From: Caulobacter sp. UNC358MFTsu5.1
GTDB lineage: Bacteria; Pseudomonadota; Alphaproteobacteria; Caulobacterales; Caulobacteraceae
NCBI RefSeq assembly: GCF_000712075.1
Contig: NZ_JONW01000001.1
Location: 98,549-162,548, forward strand
Direction of reading: 5' to 3'
DNA: 64,000 bases
In this document: in pieces, positions 8,757 through 18,526 of the stretch
Numbering within the stretch: the stretch's first letter is position 1
Layout: each line of letters begins with the position of its first letter
Made by a program: the position numbers and the translations under genes
Notes under the pieces: model-generated
Told to the model about the DNA's origin: nothing
What the model saw: the letters and a program-made list of their open reading frames with translations, nothing else
Databases searched by the model: none

Positions 8757-9815
8757 TCACGGCCCGCCGACCCGCTCCACGGGATCACCGTCCAGGTCGA
8801 TCCGCTCACGGACGATCTCCAGATGGTCCCCCGCGTCGCGCATCTCGTAGAGCTTGCCGCGGGCGTTCTTGAACGGGCGGTGGACCACCATCATCAGCTG
8901 GCCGTCGAAGCGCTTGAACAGCATGCCGTGGCCGCTGTCGTAGCGGACCAGGGGCTCCAGCTGCTCCCACGGCCCGGCTAGGGTCCCGCTCTTCGACCGG
9001 GCCTGGGACTGGACGTAGCCCTTGGCGTCGTAGCTGGACCACAGCATCAGCAGGACGCCGGTCCGGGTGCGGAACAGCTCGGGCCCGTCGGTGACGAACA
9101 CCGTGTCGCCGGCCGGCTGCTTCTGGCCCTTGGCCCAGGGCGCGTCGCTGGCCTTGAACAGCACCATCGACGGTCCCTTGGCGGCCAGGTCGTTGGTCAG
9201 GGGCAGGGCCTCGATCGTCCCGTCGGTGGCCTGCAGCCACTCGTGGGCGTAGACGAACCAGGGCTTGCCGGCGGCGTCGACGTGCAGCGTGCCGTCCAGG
9301 GTCATCAGGCCCTTGGGCGCGACGGGCTCGCCGCCACGGACCAGCTTGAACGGCCCCTCCGGACGGTCGGCCACGGCCAGCACGGTGCCGCGGCGATAGG
9401 GCTTGCGCTTGTCGACCGGCGGCAGGGCGGCGGCCTCGTCGTGGAAGGTGGTGAACAGCCACCAGCGGCCGCGCCACCGGTGGACCTCGGGCGCCCAGGC
9501 GCCGTCCTTGAACCAAGAGCCGGTCGGGGCCACGAACACCGCCTCGGCCGGGCTCCAGGCCTTCAGGTCGCGGCTGGTGTACATCATCGTGCCTAGGCCG
9601 GGCGCGCCGCTGACGGCCGGGATGTTGGACGTGTAGAGCCGATAGAGCCCGGCCTCGGCGTCGGCGACGATCCAGGGGTCGTGCAGCGGCATGTCGGGCA
9701 GGGCCAGCGTCGCCGGCCTGGCCGCCTCGGCCGGGGCGGGCGCCGGCCGGGCCGAGGCGCCTGTCCCGCCGATCGTCAGCAGGGCCAGCGCCAGCATCAC
9801 CGTCTTGGCCGTCAT
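8757..9815 (-). CDS. Glycoside hydrolase family 43-like, exported
   Basis: The 352-residue protein has a signal peptide ending near ASA-RP and a five-bladed beta-propeller pattern. HDPWIV carries the probable catalytic base near the start, WFKDGAWAPEVHRW a second conserved acidic stretch, LDGTLHVD a likely pKa-modulating aspartate, and TDGPELF a possible proton donor. GH43 enzymes remove arabinose, xylose or galactose from plant side chains. The gene lies 62 bases after the receptor stop, separated by a hairpin, and is followed by repeat R1 and GH2. Arabinan or galactan side-chain removal is the most plausible role; the exact substrate is unresolved. Confidence 0.87.
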   Translation of the reverse strand: MTAKTVMLALALLTIGGTGASARPAPAPAEAARPATLALPDMPLHDPWIVADAEAGLYRLYTSNIPAVSGAPGLGTMMYTSRDLKAWSPAEAVFVAPTGSWFKDGAWAPEVHRWRGRWWLFTTFHDEAAALPPVDKRKPYRRGTVLAVADRPEGPFKLVRGGEPVAPKGLMTLDGTLHVDAAGKPWFVYAHEWLQATDGTIEALPLTNDLAAKGPSMVLFKASDAPWAKGQKQPAGDTVFVTDGPELFRTRTGVLLMLWSSYDAKGYVQSQARSKSGTLAGPWEQLEPLVRYDSGHGMLFKRFDGQLMMVVHRPFKNARGKLYEMRDAGDHLEIVRERIDLDGDPVERVGGP

Positions 9816-9849
9816 GGGTACTCCGAGGTCACTGGAAGCGGTCGTCGCG

Positions 9850-9872
9850 GGGCCGCCCTTTGGGGGCGGCCC
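9850..9872 (-). terminator. Hairpin between receptor and GH43 genes (partial terminator or stabiliser)
   Basis: GGGCCGCCC pairs with GGGCGGCCC around a five-base loop, five bases after the receptor stop codon. No U-run follows on the transcribed strand, so it more likely protects the receptor mRNA end or attenuates read-through than terminates fully. Confidence 0.5.
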
Positions 9873-9877
9873 GCCGG

Positions 9878-12800
9878 TCAGAAGGTGTAGGACGCGCCGA
9901 AGAAGAACTGGCGGCCCGTGGTGCTGAACACGCGCTGCGAACGACGCACCTTGCCGCTCCACTGGTCGGCCTCCTGGTTGGTCAGGTTCAGGGCGTCGAA
10001 GGTCAGCTTGAAGTGGTCGGTCAGCTTGTAGGACACCGAGGCGTCGACATTGGTCGTCGCGTAGCTGCCGTTGGCGTCTGGCACTTCCGACTTGAAGGGC
10101 AGGGCGGTCAGGTACTCGTCGCGATAGGCGACCGAGACGCGGGCCGAGAGCTTGCTGTCCTCGTAGTAGAGGGTGGCGTTCACCGAGTGCGGCGAGACGT
10201 TCAGGAACTGGTCGTGGATCTGCGTCGCCGGCGTCGTGGCGGTGCCGGACGACAGGTAGTAGAGCACCGAGCTGTCCACGTAGGTGTAGTTCAGCATCGT
10301 GCCCAGGTTGTCGAAGGGCGCGGGCAGGAACCGGAACGACTGCTGGTAGTTCAGCTCGATCCCGCGGATGTAGCCGCCCTGGGTGTTGCGCGAGCGGGTG
10401 ACCAGGTAGGGCGTCGAGGCGTCCTGGCCGGCCGGCAGCAGGGCCAGCGGCAGGCCGGTGTTGCCGTAGGGCTCCGTGGTCGCGATCGTCTGGATCGAGC
10501 TCTCGATCTCCTTGTCGAAGACGGTCGCTGACAGGATCGCGCCTTCGCTGGGGTACCATTCCAGGCTGACGTCGTAGTTCTTGGCGCGATACGGATCCAG
10601 GAACGGATTGCCGATCGTCGCCGACTGGGCGCCGAAGGTGGTGTTGACCGAGCCGCCGGGCGTCAGGTTGCCGAAGCTGGGACGGGCCATCACCCGGGCC
10701 GCGGCGAAGCGGGCGATCAGGTTCTCGCGCACGTCGAAGGCGACGTTCAGCGAGGGCAGCCAGTCGCTGTACTTGTTGTTGACCGTGACCTGCGAGGTCA
10801 GCGAGGTGTAGCCCGTGGCGTCTAGGTCGGTCTTCACGTAGCGGACGCCGACATTGCCGCGCAGGCGATGGCCGTTCAGGACCTCGGTGTCGAAGTCGGT
10901 CTGCAGGTAGGCGGCGGTGTCGGTCTCCTGGACTGCACGGTTGTTACCCAGGGCCGAATTGATGGCCAGGGTGAAGTCGCCGTACTTGTTGGCGCAGTTG
11001 CAGAGCAGGCCCAGCTTGTCGATGTAGGCCGAGACGTCCGGCACCACCCAGCTGGTCACCGAGCCCGCCGGCAGGTTCAGCTGCTTGCCGAAGCCCGTGA
11101 TCGTCTCGCTGAGCGGGGCAGAGCCGGGGAAGTCGGTGGCGAACTGGGCGAAGTTGAACGGGATGGTGCCCGTCGCCGTCACGCCCGTCGGGCCGTTGTT
11201 GCCGTACAGGCGCTGGACCTGCTTGGTCTGGAAGTCGAACGACTTCAGCGACACGCCGCCCTTTACGGTGAAGACGTCGTTCAGGCGGAACTTGGCGTTC
11301 GCCTCGCCGGTCCACAGCGTGTTGAAGACCGACGCCTTGACCACGCGGATGTCGGGGGTCAGGCCCGTGCCGGCGTTGGTGAAGGTGACGTTGGCCGGGT
11401 TGGTGACGTCGTAGCCGTAGTCGATGAAGGGGCGGCGGGCGTCCTGGCGGGAATCCCAGACGTAGCCCGGCTTGTTGAAGCCGTCGTAGGACATCAGCAC
11501 GTCCCAGGGCTGCTTGAAGTCCGACCCCGAGTGGCCGAGCTTGGCGTCGGCGCTGAACCGGTCGGTGAAATCGTGCCTCAGCGTCAGGCCGATCTGGTGC
11601 GTCTCGGTGGTGGTGACGCTCTTTTCCTCGATGTGCTTGATGTCGACATTGTTGATCTTCATGTAGTCGACCTGGCCGGTCGGCAGCACGTGGACGTCCA
11701 TGATCTGGGCGTCGACCCGGCCGGCGAACAGCGGGAAGGCCGCCGTGGCGCCGTTGACGTTGCGGTTCAGCGAGGCGTTCGACAGGGCGTAGTCGGTGCG
11801 GTCCTGGTCGAACTTCGAGAAGACCAGGTCCAGGATGACCTCGGTCCGGTCGCTGGGCCGCCATTGCAGGGCGCCGGTCATGCCCAGGCGCTTCTGGTCC
11901 AGCTCGAAGCGGCCCAGGCCCGGATTGCGCGGCAGGAAGACGTTGGGCTGGTTGATCGCCGCATAGGCGGTCGGATCCGACGGCAGGCCCGAGAAGCACT
12001 GGCCGGCCGGACGGTTGCCCGAGCCCGACAGCGGGTTCACGTAGGGGATGGGGGTGTTGACCACCTGGCTGCCGGGCTGGCTGGCGATGTCCACCGCCGT
12101 GCCGCAGAAGCCGTTGTTGGCGTCCGAATAGTCGGACTGCGAGGTGTCGCTGTAGCCCTCTTCCTGCTGCTTGCGCTCGTTGTAGGCCAGCGAGAACAGG
12201 GCGCCGAAATCGCCCCAGGTGTCGCTGATCAGGCCGGCGAAGCGCGGGGCCGTGGTCTTGTTGTTGTCGTAGTAGGCGCCCTGGGCCGAGGCGGCGGCGC
12301 GGAAGCCCTTCTTGTCGAACGGGCGGCCGGTCTGCAGGTCGACGGTGGCGGCCAGCGAGCCCTCGTCCATCTCGGCCGACTGCGACTTGCTGACGGTGAC
12401 GCTGTTGAACAGCTCCGAGGCGAAGGTCGAGAAGTCGAAGCCGCGCGAGCGGTTGATGCCGGCCACCACGCCCAGGGTCGAGCCGGTGGTGGCCGAATAG
12501 GCCTCGATGCCGTTCAGGGTGGTGCGGACGAAGTCCCCGCCCAGGCCGCGCACGGTGATGTTGCGGCCTTCGCCGCCGTCGCGGGTGATCGAGACGCCGG
12601 GGATCCGCTGGATCGACTCGGCCAGGTTCGCGTCCGGGAAGCTGGCCATGTCGTCGGCCTTGATGACGTCGACGATGTTGTTGGACACCCGCTTGGTGTT
12701 GATGGCGCTGGTCAGGCTGGCGCGGAAGCCGGTGACCACCACCTCCTCGACCGTGTCGCCGCCGGGGGGCGCCGTCGTCTGCGTCGCCTCCTGGGCGTGG

Positions 12801-12880
12801 GCGGGGGCGAGCAGGGCGACCGAGGCGAGAACCGCCAGCGAGCAGCCTGAAACCAGACGAGCCGCGTGAATGCGCACCAT
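9878..12880 (-). CDS. TonB-dependent receptor, full length, carbohydrate type
   Basis: This is a 1000-residue outer-membrane receptor. The ATG at 12880 follows GGGAGGAAGTC and starts a signal peptide cut near AHA-QE. A TonB-box-like segment (DTVEEVVVTGFRAS) comes next, then the plug domain (SIQRIPGVSITRDGGEGRNITVRG) and a long barrel ending in phenylalanine (FFFGASYTF). This layout matches the large sugar-linked receptors of Caulobacterales and Xanthomonadales. It heads a leftward cluster with GH43 and GH2, so it probably imports a pectin-derived oligosaccharide. A palindromic operator candidate lies about 110 bases upstream, shared with a divergent isomerase-like gene. Confidence 0.95.
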   Translation of the reverse strand: MVRIHAARLVSGCSLAVLASVALLAPAHAQEATQTTAPPGGDTVEEVVVTGFRASLTSAINTKRVSNNIVDVIKADDMASFPDANLAESIQRIPGVSITRDGGEGRNITVRGLGGDFVRTTLNGIEAYSATTGSTLGVVAGINRSRGFDFSTFASELFNSVTVSKSQSAEMDEGSLAATVDLQTGRPFDKKGFRAAASAQGAYYDNNKTTAPRFAGLISDTWGDFGALFSLAYNERKQQEEGYSDTSQSDYSDANNGFCGTAVDIASQPGSQVVNTPIPYVNPLSGSGNRPAGQCFSGLPSDPTAYAAINQPNVFLPRNPGLGRFELDQKRLGMTGALQWRPSDRTEVILDLVFSKFDQDRTDYALSNASLNRNVNGATAAFPLFAGRVDAQIMDVHVLPTGQVDYMKINNVDIKHIEEKSVTTTETHQIGLTLRHDFTDRFSADAKLGHSGSDFKQPWDVLMSYDGFNKPGYVWDSRQDARRPFIDYGYDVTNPANVTFTNAGTGLTPDIRVVKASVFNTLWTGEANAKFRLNDVFTVKGGVSLKSFDFQTKQVQRLYGNNGPTGVTATGTIPFNFAQFATDFPGSAPLSETITGFGKQLNLPAGSVTSWVVPDVSAYIDKLGLLCNCANKYGDFTLAINSALGNNRAVQETDTAAYLQTDFDTEVLNGHRLRGNVGVRYVKTDLDATGYTSLTSQVTVNNKYSDWLPSLNVAFDVRENLIARFAAARVMARPSFGNLTPGGSVNTTFGAQSATIGNPFLDPYRAKNYDVSLEWYPSEGAILSATVFDKEIESSIQTIATTEPYGNTGLPLALLPAGQDASTPYLVTRSRNTQGGYIRGIELNYQQSFRFLPAPFDNLGTMLNYTYVDSSVLYYLSSGTATTPATQIHDQFLNVSPHSVNATLYYEDSKLSARVSVAYRDEYLTALPFKSEVPDANGSYATTNVDASVSYKLTDHFKLTFDALNLTNQEADQWSGKVRRSQRVFSTTGRQFFFGASYTF

Positions 12881-12979
12881 GACTTCCTCCCTGACCGGGC
12901 TCGCGCCCGCTTCTTGTTCCCGTGGAACGACGTCGCCGGCCTTCTTGGGTGGCCGATCGTGCTTGTCGTTCTCTCCCAT

Positions 12980-13002
12980 AAAATGAGATCAAATCCCATT
13001 TT
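12980..13002. promoter_or_regulatory. Palindromic operator candidate in the receptor/isomerase divergent region
   Basis: Arms AAAATGAGAT and ATCCCATTTT are separated by 3 bases; 9 of 10 pairs are complementary. It is centred about 111 bases upstream of the receptor start and 174 bases upstream of the divergent gene at 13165. The core recurs before the esterase operon at 6177-6191. The size and symmetry fit a dimeric GntR, LacI or IclR-type repressor; the protein is not in this window. Confidence 0.65.
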
Positions 13003-13164
13003 CTGAAAACCTAACGCGAAAGATCGGTCGGGGCAATCCCGGCGAGAACGTCGTTATCGAAGCCAACCGTGGGGCCGCCGATCCGCGAGGCGCCACGCGC
13101 CCTATCGACCTCGACGGCCGCCGATGCCTTTATGGCGGCGACACAACGGAAGGGGCGGGGGACG

Positions 13165-14148
13165 ATGGATCTTTCCAGGCGCGCGATCGTGGCGGCGGGC
13201 GTCGCCGGCCTCTCAGGGCTGGGCGCGGCGCGCATCGCCCAGGCGGCGGACCAGCCGTTCTTCGCCCGCACCGGCCTGCCGATCGGGCTGCAGCTCTACA
13301 CCCTGGCCGACCAGGCCCAGGCCGATCTGGGGGGCACGCTCAAGGCCGTCGCCGCCATCGGCTTCAAGAGCATCGAGCTGGCCGGCTATGCGGGCCGCAC
13401 GCCGGCGCAGCTGCGGGCGGCCATGGACGCCTTCGGCCTGTCCACGCCCAGCGCCCACGTCCAGGTCCAGGCCCGGGGCGGCGAATCCAGCCTGGACGGC
13501 GACCTGTCGCGCCTGGCCGACGAGGCGCACGTGCTGGGCGTGCGGATGATCGTCATGCCGATCTTCTACACGCCCGAGCGCTTCGACCTGAAACCCAAGG
13601 CCGGCGAGGCGTTCGGCCAGGTGCTGGGCCGGGTCGGCGGGGCGATGACCGCCGACGACTGGAAGTTCAACGCCGACTTCCTCAACGCCAAGGGCGCGGC
13701 GCTGAAGGCCTTGGGCCTGAAGCTGGCCTATCACAACCACAACGCCGAGTTCTCGCCCCTGACCGCCCAGGCGGGCGGCAAGCCGGGCGCGCGCAACGGC
13801 TACGAGATCCTGCTGGCCAACACCGATCCGGCGGCCGTGAGCTTCGAGATGGACGCCGGCTGGGTGGCCGCGGCCGGCCAGGACCCGTTCGCCCTTCTGA
13901 AGGCGCATCCGGGCCGGTTCGTGGCCATGCACGTCAAGGACATCAAGGCGTCGACCAAGCCCAACTTCGTCTTCGTCCAGGACCCGACCGAGGTGGGGTC
14001 CGGCAAGATCGACTGGCCGCGCCTGCTGCCCGCCGCCCACGCGGCAGGCGTCCGCGACTTCTTCGTCGAGCAGGAGCCGCCCTTCGCCCATTCGCGCCTG
14101 GAATCGGTGGGGATCAGCTTCGACTACCTGTCGAAACTGCGCGCCTGA
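13165..14148 (+). CDS. Exported sugar phosphate isomerase/epimerase-like TIM-barrel protein
   Basis: The 327-residue protein has a twin-arginine-like leader (MDLSRRAIVAAGVAGLSG, cleavage near QAA-DQ) and an AP-endonuclease-2 type TIM barrel: GLQLYTLAD, KSIELAGYAGRT, LAYHNHNAEFSPL, SFEMDAGWVAAAGQDP, FVAMHVKDIK and FVEQEPP contain the typical metal-binding Glu, His and Asp residues. Start: the ATG follows a purine-rich AAGGGGCGGGGGACG. Family members isomerise or epimerise sugars; exported versions are common near plant-polysaccharide genes, with unknown substrate. It is divergent from the receptor and shares the palindromic control region. Confidence 0.85.
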   Translation: MDLSRRAIVAAGVAGLSGLGAARIAQAADQPFFARTGLPIGLQLYTLADQAQADLGGTLKAVAAIGFKSIELAGYAGRTPAQLRAAMDAFGLSTPSAHVQVQARGGESSLDGDLSRLADEAHVLGVRMIVMPIFYTPERFDLKPKAGEAFGQVLGRVGGAMTADDWKFNADFLNAKGAALKALGLKLAYHNHNAEFSPLTAQAGGKPGARNGYEILLANTDPAAVSFEMDAGWVAAAGQDPFALLKAHPGRFVAMHVKDIKASTKPNFVFVQDPTEVGSGKIDWPRLLPAAHAAGVRDFFVEQEPPFAHSRLESVGISFDYLSKLRA

Positions 14149-14190
14149 CCGAGCGGCCGGGCCTGTCGATGACGATGTCCAGAAACGGGT

Positions 14191-14220
14191 CGGGGCCCAA
14201 ACCGCTAGGTTTGGACCCCG
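14191..14220 (-). terminator. Hairpin directly downstream of tRNA-Thr
   Basis: CGGGG-CCCAAACC pairs with GGTTTGG-ACCCCG around GCTA, with one internal mismatch. It begins one base beyond the tRNA 3' end on the minus strand and probably terminates or processes its transcript. It could also serve the plus-strand gene ending at 14148. Confidence 0.6.
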
Positions 14221-14221
14221 A

Positions 14222-14296
<75 letters not shown>

Positions 14297-14386
14297 GACG
14301 AGGAGGGGGCGTATAGCGAACCAAACGCGGTTGGCAAAGCCAAAATCGTCTTGACCGATCGTCGCAGCGATTTCACCTGTGGACAT

Positions 14387-14542
14387 ATGAGCCAGAACCC
14401 CAAGCCCAGTAACGAAAAAGCCGAGCGCGAAGCTAGGCTGGCGCAGGCGCTGCGAACCAATCTCCGCCGCAGGAAGGCGGCCCCCGCGGCCGCCGCCAAG
14501 CCGGAATCACCCCGTTCGGACGACGAATCCTCTTCGGACTGA
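14387..14542 (+). CDS. Small basic/acidic-tailed conserved protein upstream of murA
   Basis: The 51-residue protein has a lysine/arginine-rich helical middle (EREARLAQALRTNLRRRKAAP), a short Ala-rich stretch and an acidic serine tail (SDDESSSD). Similar small proteins are often seen in Alphaproteobacteria beside cell-envelope genes, but the function is unknown. The start is the ATG at 14387, after the tRNA region; longer in-frame extensions would run back through the divergent tRNA and are rejected. It lies 121 bases before murA on the same strand. Confidence 0.65.
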   Translation: MSQNPKPSNEKAEREARLAQALRTNLRRRKAAPAAAAKPESPRSDDESSSD

Positions 14543-14663
14543 GGAGGAAGGTTGAGGAATCCGTGCAGCCCCTTGCGCGGACCCTTGCAACCGGTAGAAC
14601 CGCCCCTTCACATATGACCGCGCGGCGACACCCCTCCGAAGGCCGCGCGACGAGGGACTTTCA

Positions 14664-15954
<1,291 letters not shown>

Positions 15955-15962
<8 letters not shown>

Positions 15963-16389
15963 CGCCCCCGCCCTGAAGCTGCTTGCCCAGGACGCCGACG
16001 ACCTGGCGGTGATCTCGGCCGCCCTGCAGGACGCGGTGGCCAAGATCGGCGACATCCGCTGGGACGCCTCGGCGCGCACCCTGACCCTGGCCTGCAACCG
16101 CTTCCGCTGGGAGAAGGGCGCCAAAAAGGGCGGAGAGCGCATCCGCTCGGCCCTGCAGCTGGGCGACGTCACCGGCGTCCAGGCCCGCAAGCTGCGCCGC
16201 GACGCCAAGAACGCGGTGGTCGAGCTCCTGTCTGTGGCCTTCGAGGCCGGCGAGGCGCCGGGCGGCGCGGTGCTGCTGACCTTCGCGGGCGGCGGCGACC
16301 TGAAGGTCAGCGTCGACTGCCTGGACGTGATCCTGGCCGATGTCTCGGAGCCGTGGGCCACCTCTCGCAAGCCGGGGCACGCGGAGTAG
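15955..16389 (+). CDS. DUF2948 family protein
   Basis: The 144-residue soluble protein matches the DUF2948 pattern: [22 protein letters not shown] near the start, then [20 protein letters not shown] and a final [20 protein letters not shown]. The family is almost restricted to Alphaproteobacteria and typically follows murA, as here with an 8-base overlap. Its function is unknown; translational coupling to murA suggests a cell-wall or housekeeping role. A short hairpin of repeat family R5 follows the stop codon. Confidence 0.9.
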
Positions 16390-16390
16390 G

Positions 16391-16423
16391 GGGAAACCCC
16401 TCTTTCTATGAGAGAGGGTGATT
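16391..16423. repeat. Short R5-type hairpin after the murA operon
   Basis: AAACCCCTCTTTC-tat-GAGAGAGGGTGAT resembles the tip of the longer repeats at 46693-46760, 47163-47229 and 37806-37866. It may act as the 3' hairpin of the operon. No U-run follows. Confidence 0.6.
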
Positions 16424-16535
16424 TAGGGCCCGGACCCCACGGCGTCGCTCTCCGCCGGCGAGCAGAAGTCTCGATCGACCGGGTTCCCACGCATTTTCGC
16501 TGGCCACGACGCGCCAACGCGGCTAACGCCGCGTC

Positions 16536-16988
16536 ATGATCGAACGTCACCCCTCCGGCGGCTACATCCTTGAAGAACTCGCGGTCGGGATGGTCGCCGA
16601 AAAGAGCGTCCCCGTCACCGAGGACCGTATCGGCCTGTTCGCCGAAGCGTCGGACGACTTCAACCCCGTGCACATGGACGAGGGCTTCGCGTCCAAGACC
16701 GCCTATCGCGGGCGGATCGCCCACGGCCTGCTGTCGGCGTCGTTCGGCTCGGCCGTGGTCGGCACCATCCTGCCGGGCGCCGGCGCGATCTACCTGACCC
16801 AGACCCTGGCCTTCCACAAGCCCGTGCGGATCGGCGACGTGGTGACGGCGCGCATCACGGTGTCGGCCATCGACGAGGTCAGCGCCCGGGTCACCCTGCG
16901 CTGCGAAGGCCTGGTCGACGGGGAACTGATCATGGACGGCGAGGCCGTCGTGCGCGTGCCGCGCCGGCGCAAGCCGGCCAAGGCCTAG
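16536..16988 (+). CDS. MaoC family (R)-specific enoyl-CoA hydratase-like protein
   Basis: The 150-residue hot-dog-fold protein carries the hydratase-2 motif in DFNPVHMDEGFA, with the catalytic Asp and His spaced as in PhaJ-like enzymes, followed by GRIAHGLLSASFGSAVVGTILPG. These enzymes hydrate trans-2-enoyl-CoA to (R)-3-hydroxyacyl-CoA, feeding beta-oxidation intermediates to other pathways. It stands alone; the 146 bases upstream show no obvious operator. Acyl-chain preference cannot be read from sequence. Confidence 0.88.
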   Translation: MIERHPSGGYILEELAVGMVAEKSVPVTEDRIGLFAEASDDFNPVHMDEGFASKTAYRGRIAHGLLSASFGSAVVGTILPGAGAIYLTQTLAFHKPVRIGDVVTARITVSAIDEVSARVTLRCEGLVDGELIMDGEAVVRVPRRRKPAKA

Positions 16989-17054
16989 CCGCCTTCACGG
17001 AAGGCTGCGGGCGCTCTACGGTCGCCTCCCGAAACCGCGCCGACGGAGCCGAAC

Positions 17055-17657
17055 TTGACTGAAGAGACGCCTTCAAAGCGCCTGCCGATCCGCTGGCTGA
17101 CCCTGGCCGAGATCGTGGCGGTGGCGGCCTTGGTGATCACCGGCCTCAGCTTCTGGGATTCGCATCGCGAGCGCGTTCGTGAAGACCGCGAACGGTCGGC
17201 CGCCGCCAGCGAGCGGCAGGCCGAGGCCCGTGCCGCCGCGCTCAAGCAGACCTTCGTGATGACCGGTCAGCGCGAGGACGACGGCGCCAGGGTGCGCCTG
17301 ACCTCGGTCAACGAGGGCCAGGTCATCCAGACCCAGACCGTCTGGTTCCCCGCCGAACTTCGCTCCGACAGCGTCGAGACCACCGGCAGTCCGCGGCTCG
17401 AGGCCGCCTGGATCGAGAACGGCCTGCGCAAGCACGCCGGCAAGGCCAGGACGGGCCGCGTGCCGGTAGGCGTGCTGACGGTGTTCATCGAGGACGGCGT
17501 CACCAAGACCGACCGCGCCGTCTACCAGCTGGGCTACACCATCCATCCCCGCACCCTGCGGGCCGACAAGGTCGAGCTGGAGGGCCTGTCCCTGGCCCGG
17601 CGCGGCGTCTCGGGCGACCTGCAGGCGGCGGCCGGCAGTCTTTGGTCGGCGCGATGA
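17055..17657 (+). CDS. Single-pass membrane protein of unknown function
   Basis: The 200-residue protein has one N-terminal membrane segment (TLAEIVAVAALVITGLSFW, about residues 16-34), then a charged coiled-coil-like helix rich in Arg/Glu/Ala (residues 37-65) and a beta-rich domain with no motif I recognise. TTG at 17055 is the only start that retains the membrane segment well. The following cyclotransferase-like gene overlaps it as ATGA, so both are cotranslated. The C-terminal domain is probably periplasmic if the N-terminus is cytoplasmic. Confidence 0.7.
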   Translation: MTEETPSKRLPIRWLTLAEIVAVAALVITGLSFWDSHRERVREDRERSAAASERQAEARAAALKQTFVMTGQREDDGARVRLTSVNEGQVIQTQTVWFPAELRSDSVETTGSPRLEAAWIENGLRKHAGKARTGRVPVGVLTVFIEDGVTKTDRAVYQLGYTIHPRTLRADKVELEGLSLARRGVSGDLQAAAGSLWSAR

Positions 17658-18001
17658 GCGCCCCGGACCCCATCCGGCTGTTCTCTTACGGCACGCTCCA
17701 GCTGGAGAGCGTGCAGATGGAGACCTTCGGCCGCCTGCTGGCGGGCGCGGCCGACGCCCTGCCGGGCTACAGCCGCACCATGGTGCGGATCACCGATCCG
17801 GCGGTGATCGCCGCCAGCGGCGCGGACCACCACCCCATCGTCGCGGCCAGCGGCGATCCGGCCGACACGGTCGAGGGCATGGTGTTCGAGATCACCGCCG
17901 AGGAACTGGCCGCCGCCGACACCTACGAGGTCTCGGACTACAGGCGGGTCGAGGCGACCCTGGCCTCGGGGCTGCGCGCCTTCGTCTACATCAAGGCCTG
18001 A
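17654..18001 (+). CDS. Gamma-glutamylcyclotransferase/AIG2-like protein
   Basis: The 115-residue protein has the family glycine loop LFSYGTLQ at the N-terminus and VEGMVFEITAEELAAADTYE, which supplies the catalytic glutamate and the following YE element (DTYEVSDYRRVEATL). Family members cleave gamma-glutamyl amides to 5-oxoproline or act on related substrates. The start at 17654 overlaps the previous stop by four bases; an upstream GTG in frame is less likely. The substrate is unknown. Confidence 0.85.
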   Translation: MSAPDPIRLFSYGTLQLESVQMETFGRLLAGAADALPGYSRTMVRITDPAVIAASGADHHPIVAASGDPADTVEGMVFEITAEELAAADTYEVSDYRRVEATLASGLRAFVYIKA

Positions 18002-18106
18002 AGCCGGCCGCAGCGGGCGCCGTCGCGGCAATCGTGGCGCGGTCGCGTTCGCGTGCTTAACTCCCCCAAACGGCGCGAGCGCCGACGCCGAGACAGGGAG
18101 CCGACC

Positions 18107-18415
18107 ATGGTCATCTTCAGCGTGCTCTATCCCGCCAAGGCCGGCGCGAAGTTCGACGAGGCCTACTACCACGCCACGCACATCCCGCTGGTGAAGGACG
18201 CCTTCGGCGACGCGCTCAAGGGCGTGCAGGTGATCAAGGGCCTGTCGGCGCCCGACGGCGGGCCGGCCCCGTTCGTGCTGATCGTCCACCTGACTTTCGA
18301 CAGCCCCGAGGCCATGGCCGGCGCCTTGGGCGGCGCGCGCGCGGCCGAGGTGATGGGCGACGTGGCCAACTTCACCGACATCGTCCCGGTGGCCCTGGTC
18401 GGCGCGCCCGTGTGA
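18107..18415 (+). CDS. EthD family protein
   Basis: The 102-residue ferredoxin-like alpha/beta-barrel protein has FSVLYPAKAGAKFDEAYYHATHIPL at its N-terminus, where the conserved His of the HxP motif is seen, and ends with VANFTDIVPVALVG, typical of EthD dimers. EthD proteins assist degradation of ethers or act as small oxygenase/reductase-like subunits; most are uncharacterised. AGGGAG lies 6 bases before the ATG at 18107. The gene is immediately followed by a CtrA-type palindrome belonging to the next gene. Confidence 0.83.
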   Translation: MVIFSVLYPAKAGAKFDEAYYHATHIPLVKDAFGDALKGVQVIKGLSAPDGGPAPFVLIVHLTFDSPEAMAGALGGARAAEVMGDVANFTDIVPVALVGAPV

Positions 18416-18426
18416 CGGCGGCGAGG

Positions 18427-18457
18427 CATCATGGTTAATGCGTGATTAACCATGATG
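18427..18457. promoter_or_regulatory. Palindromic CtrA-type box (TTAA-N7-TTAACCAT)
   Basis: Perfect 13-base arms (CATCATGGTTAAT and its complement) surround GCGTG. Each strand contains TTAA-N7-TTAACCAT, the established binding consensus of the cell-cycle regulator CtrA. It is centred 85 bases upstream of the start codon at 18527. A near-identical palindrome is found at 40301-40327. Confidence 0.8.
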
Positions 18458-18526
18458 CGGCTTGGTTGCGGCGTGTTTCCACGCCGTCGCGATTCGTGAT
18501 CTTCGCGGCGGCCAGCGAGGTCCGCC

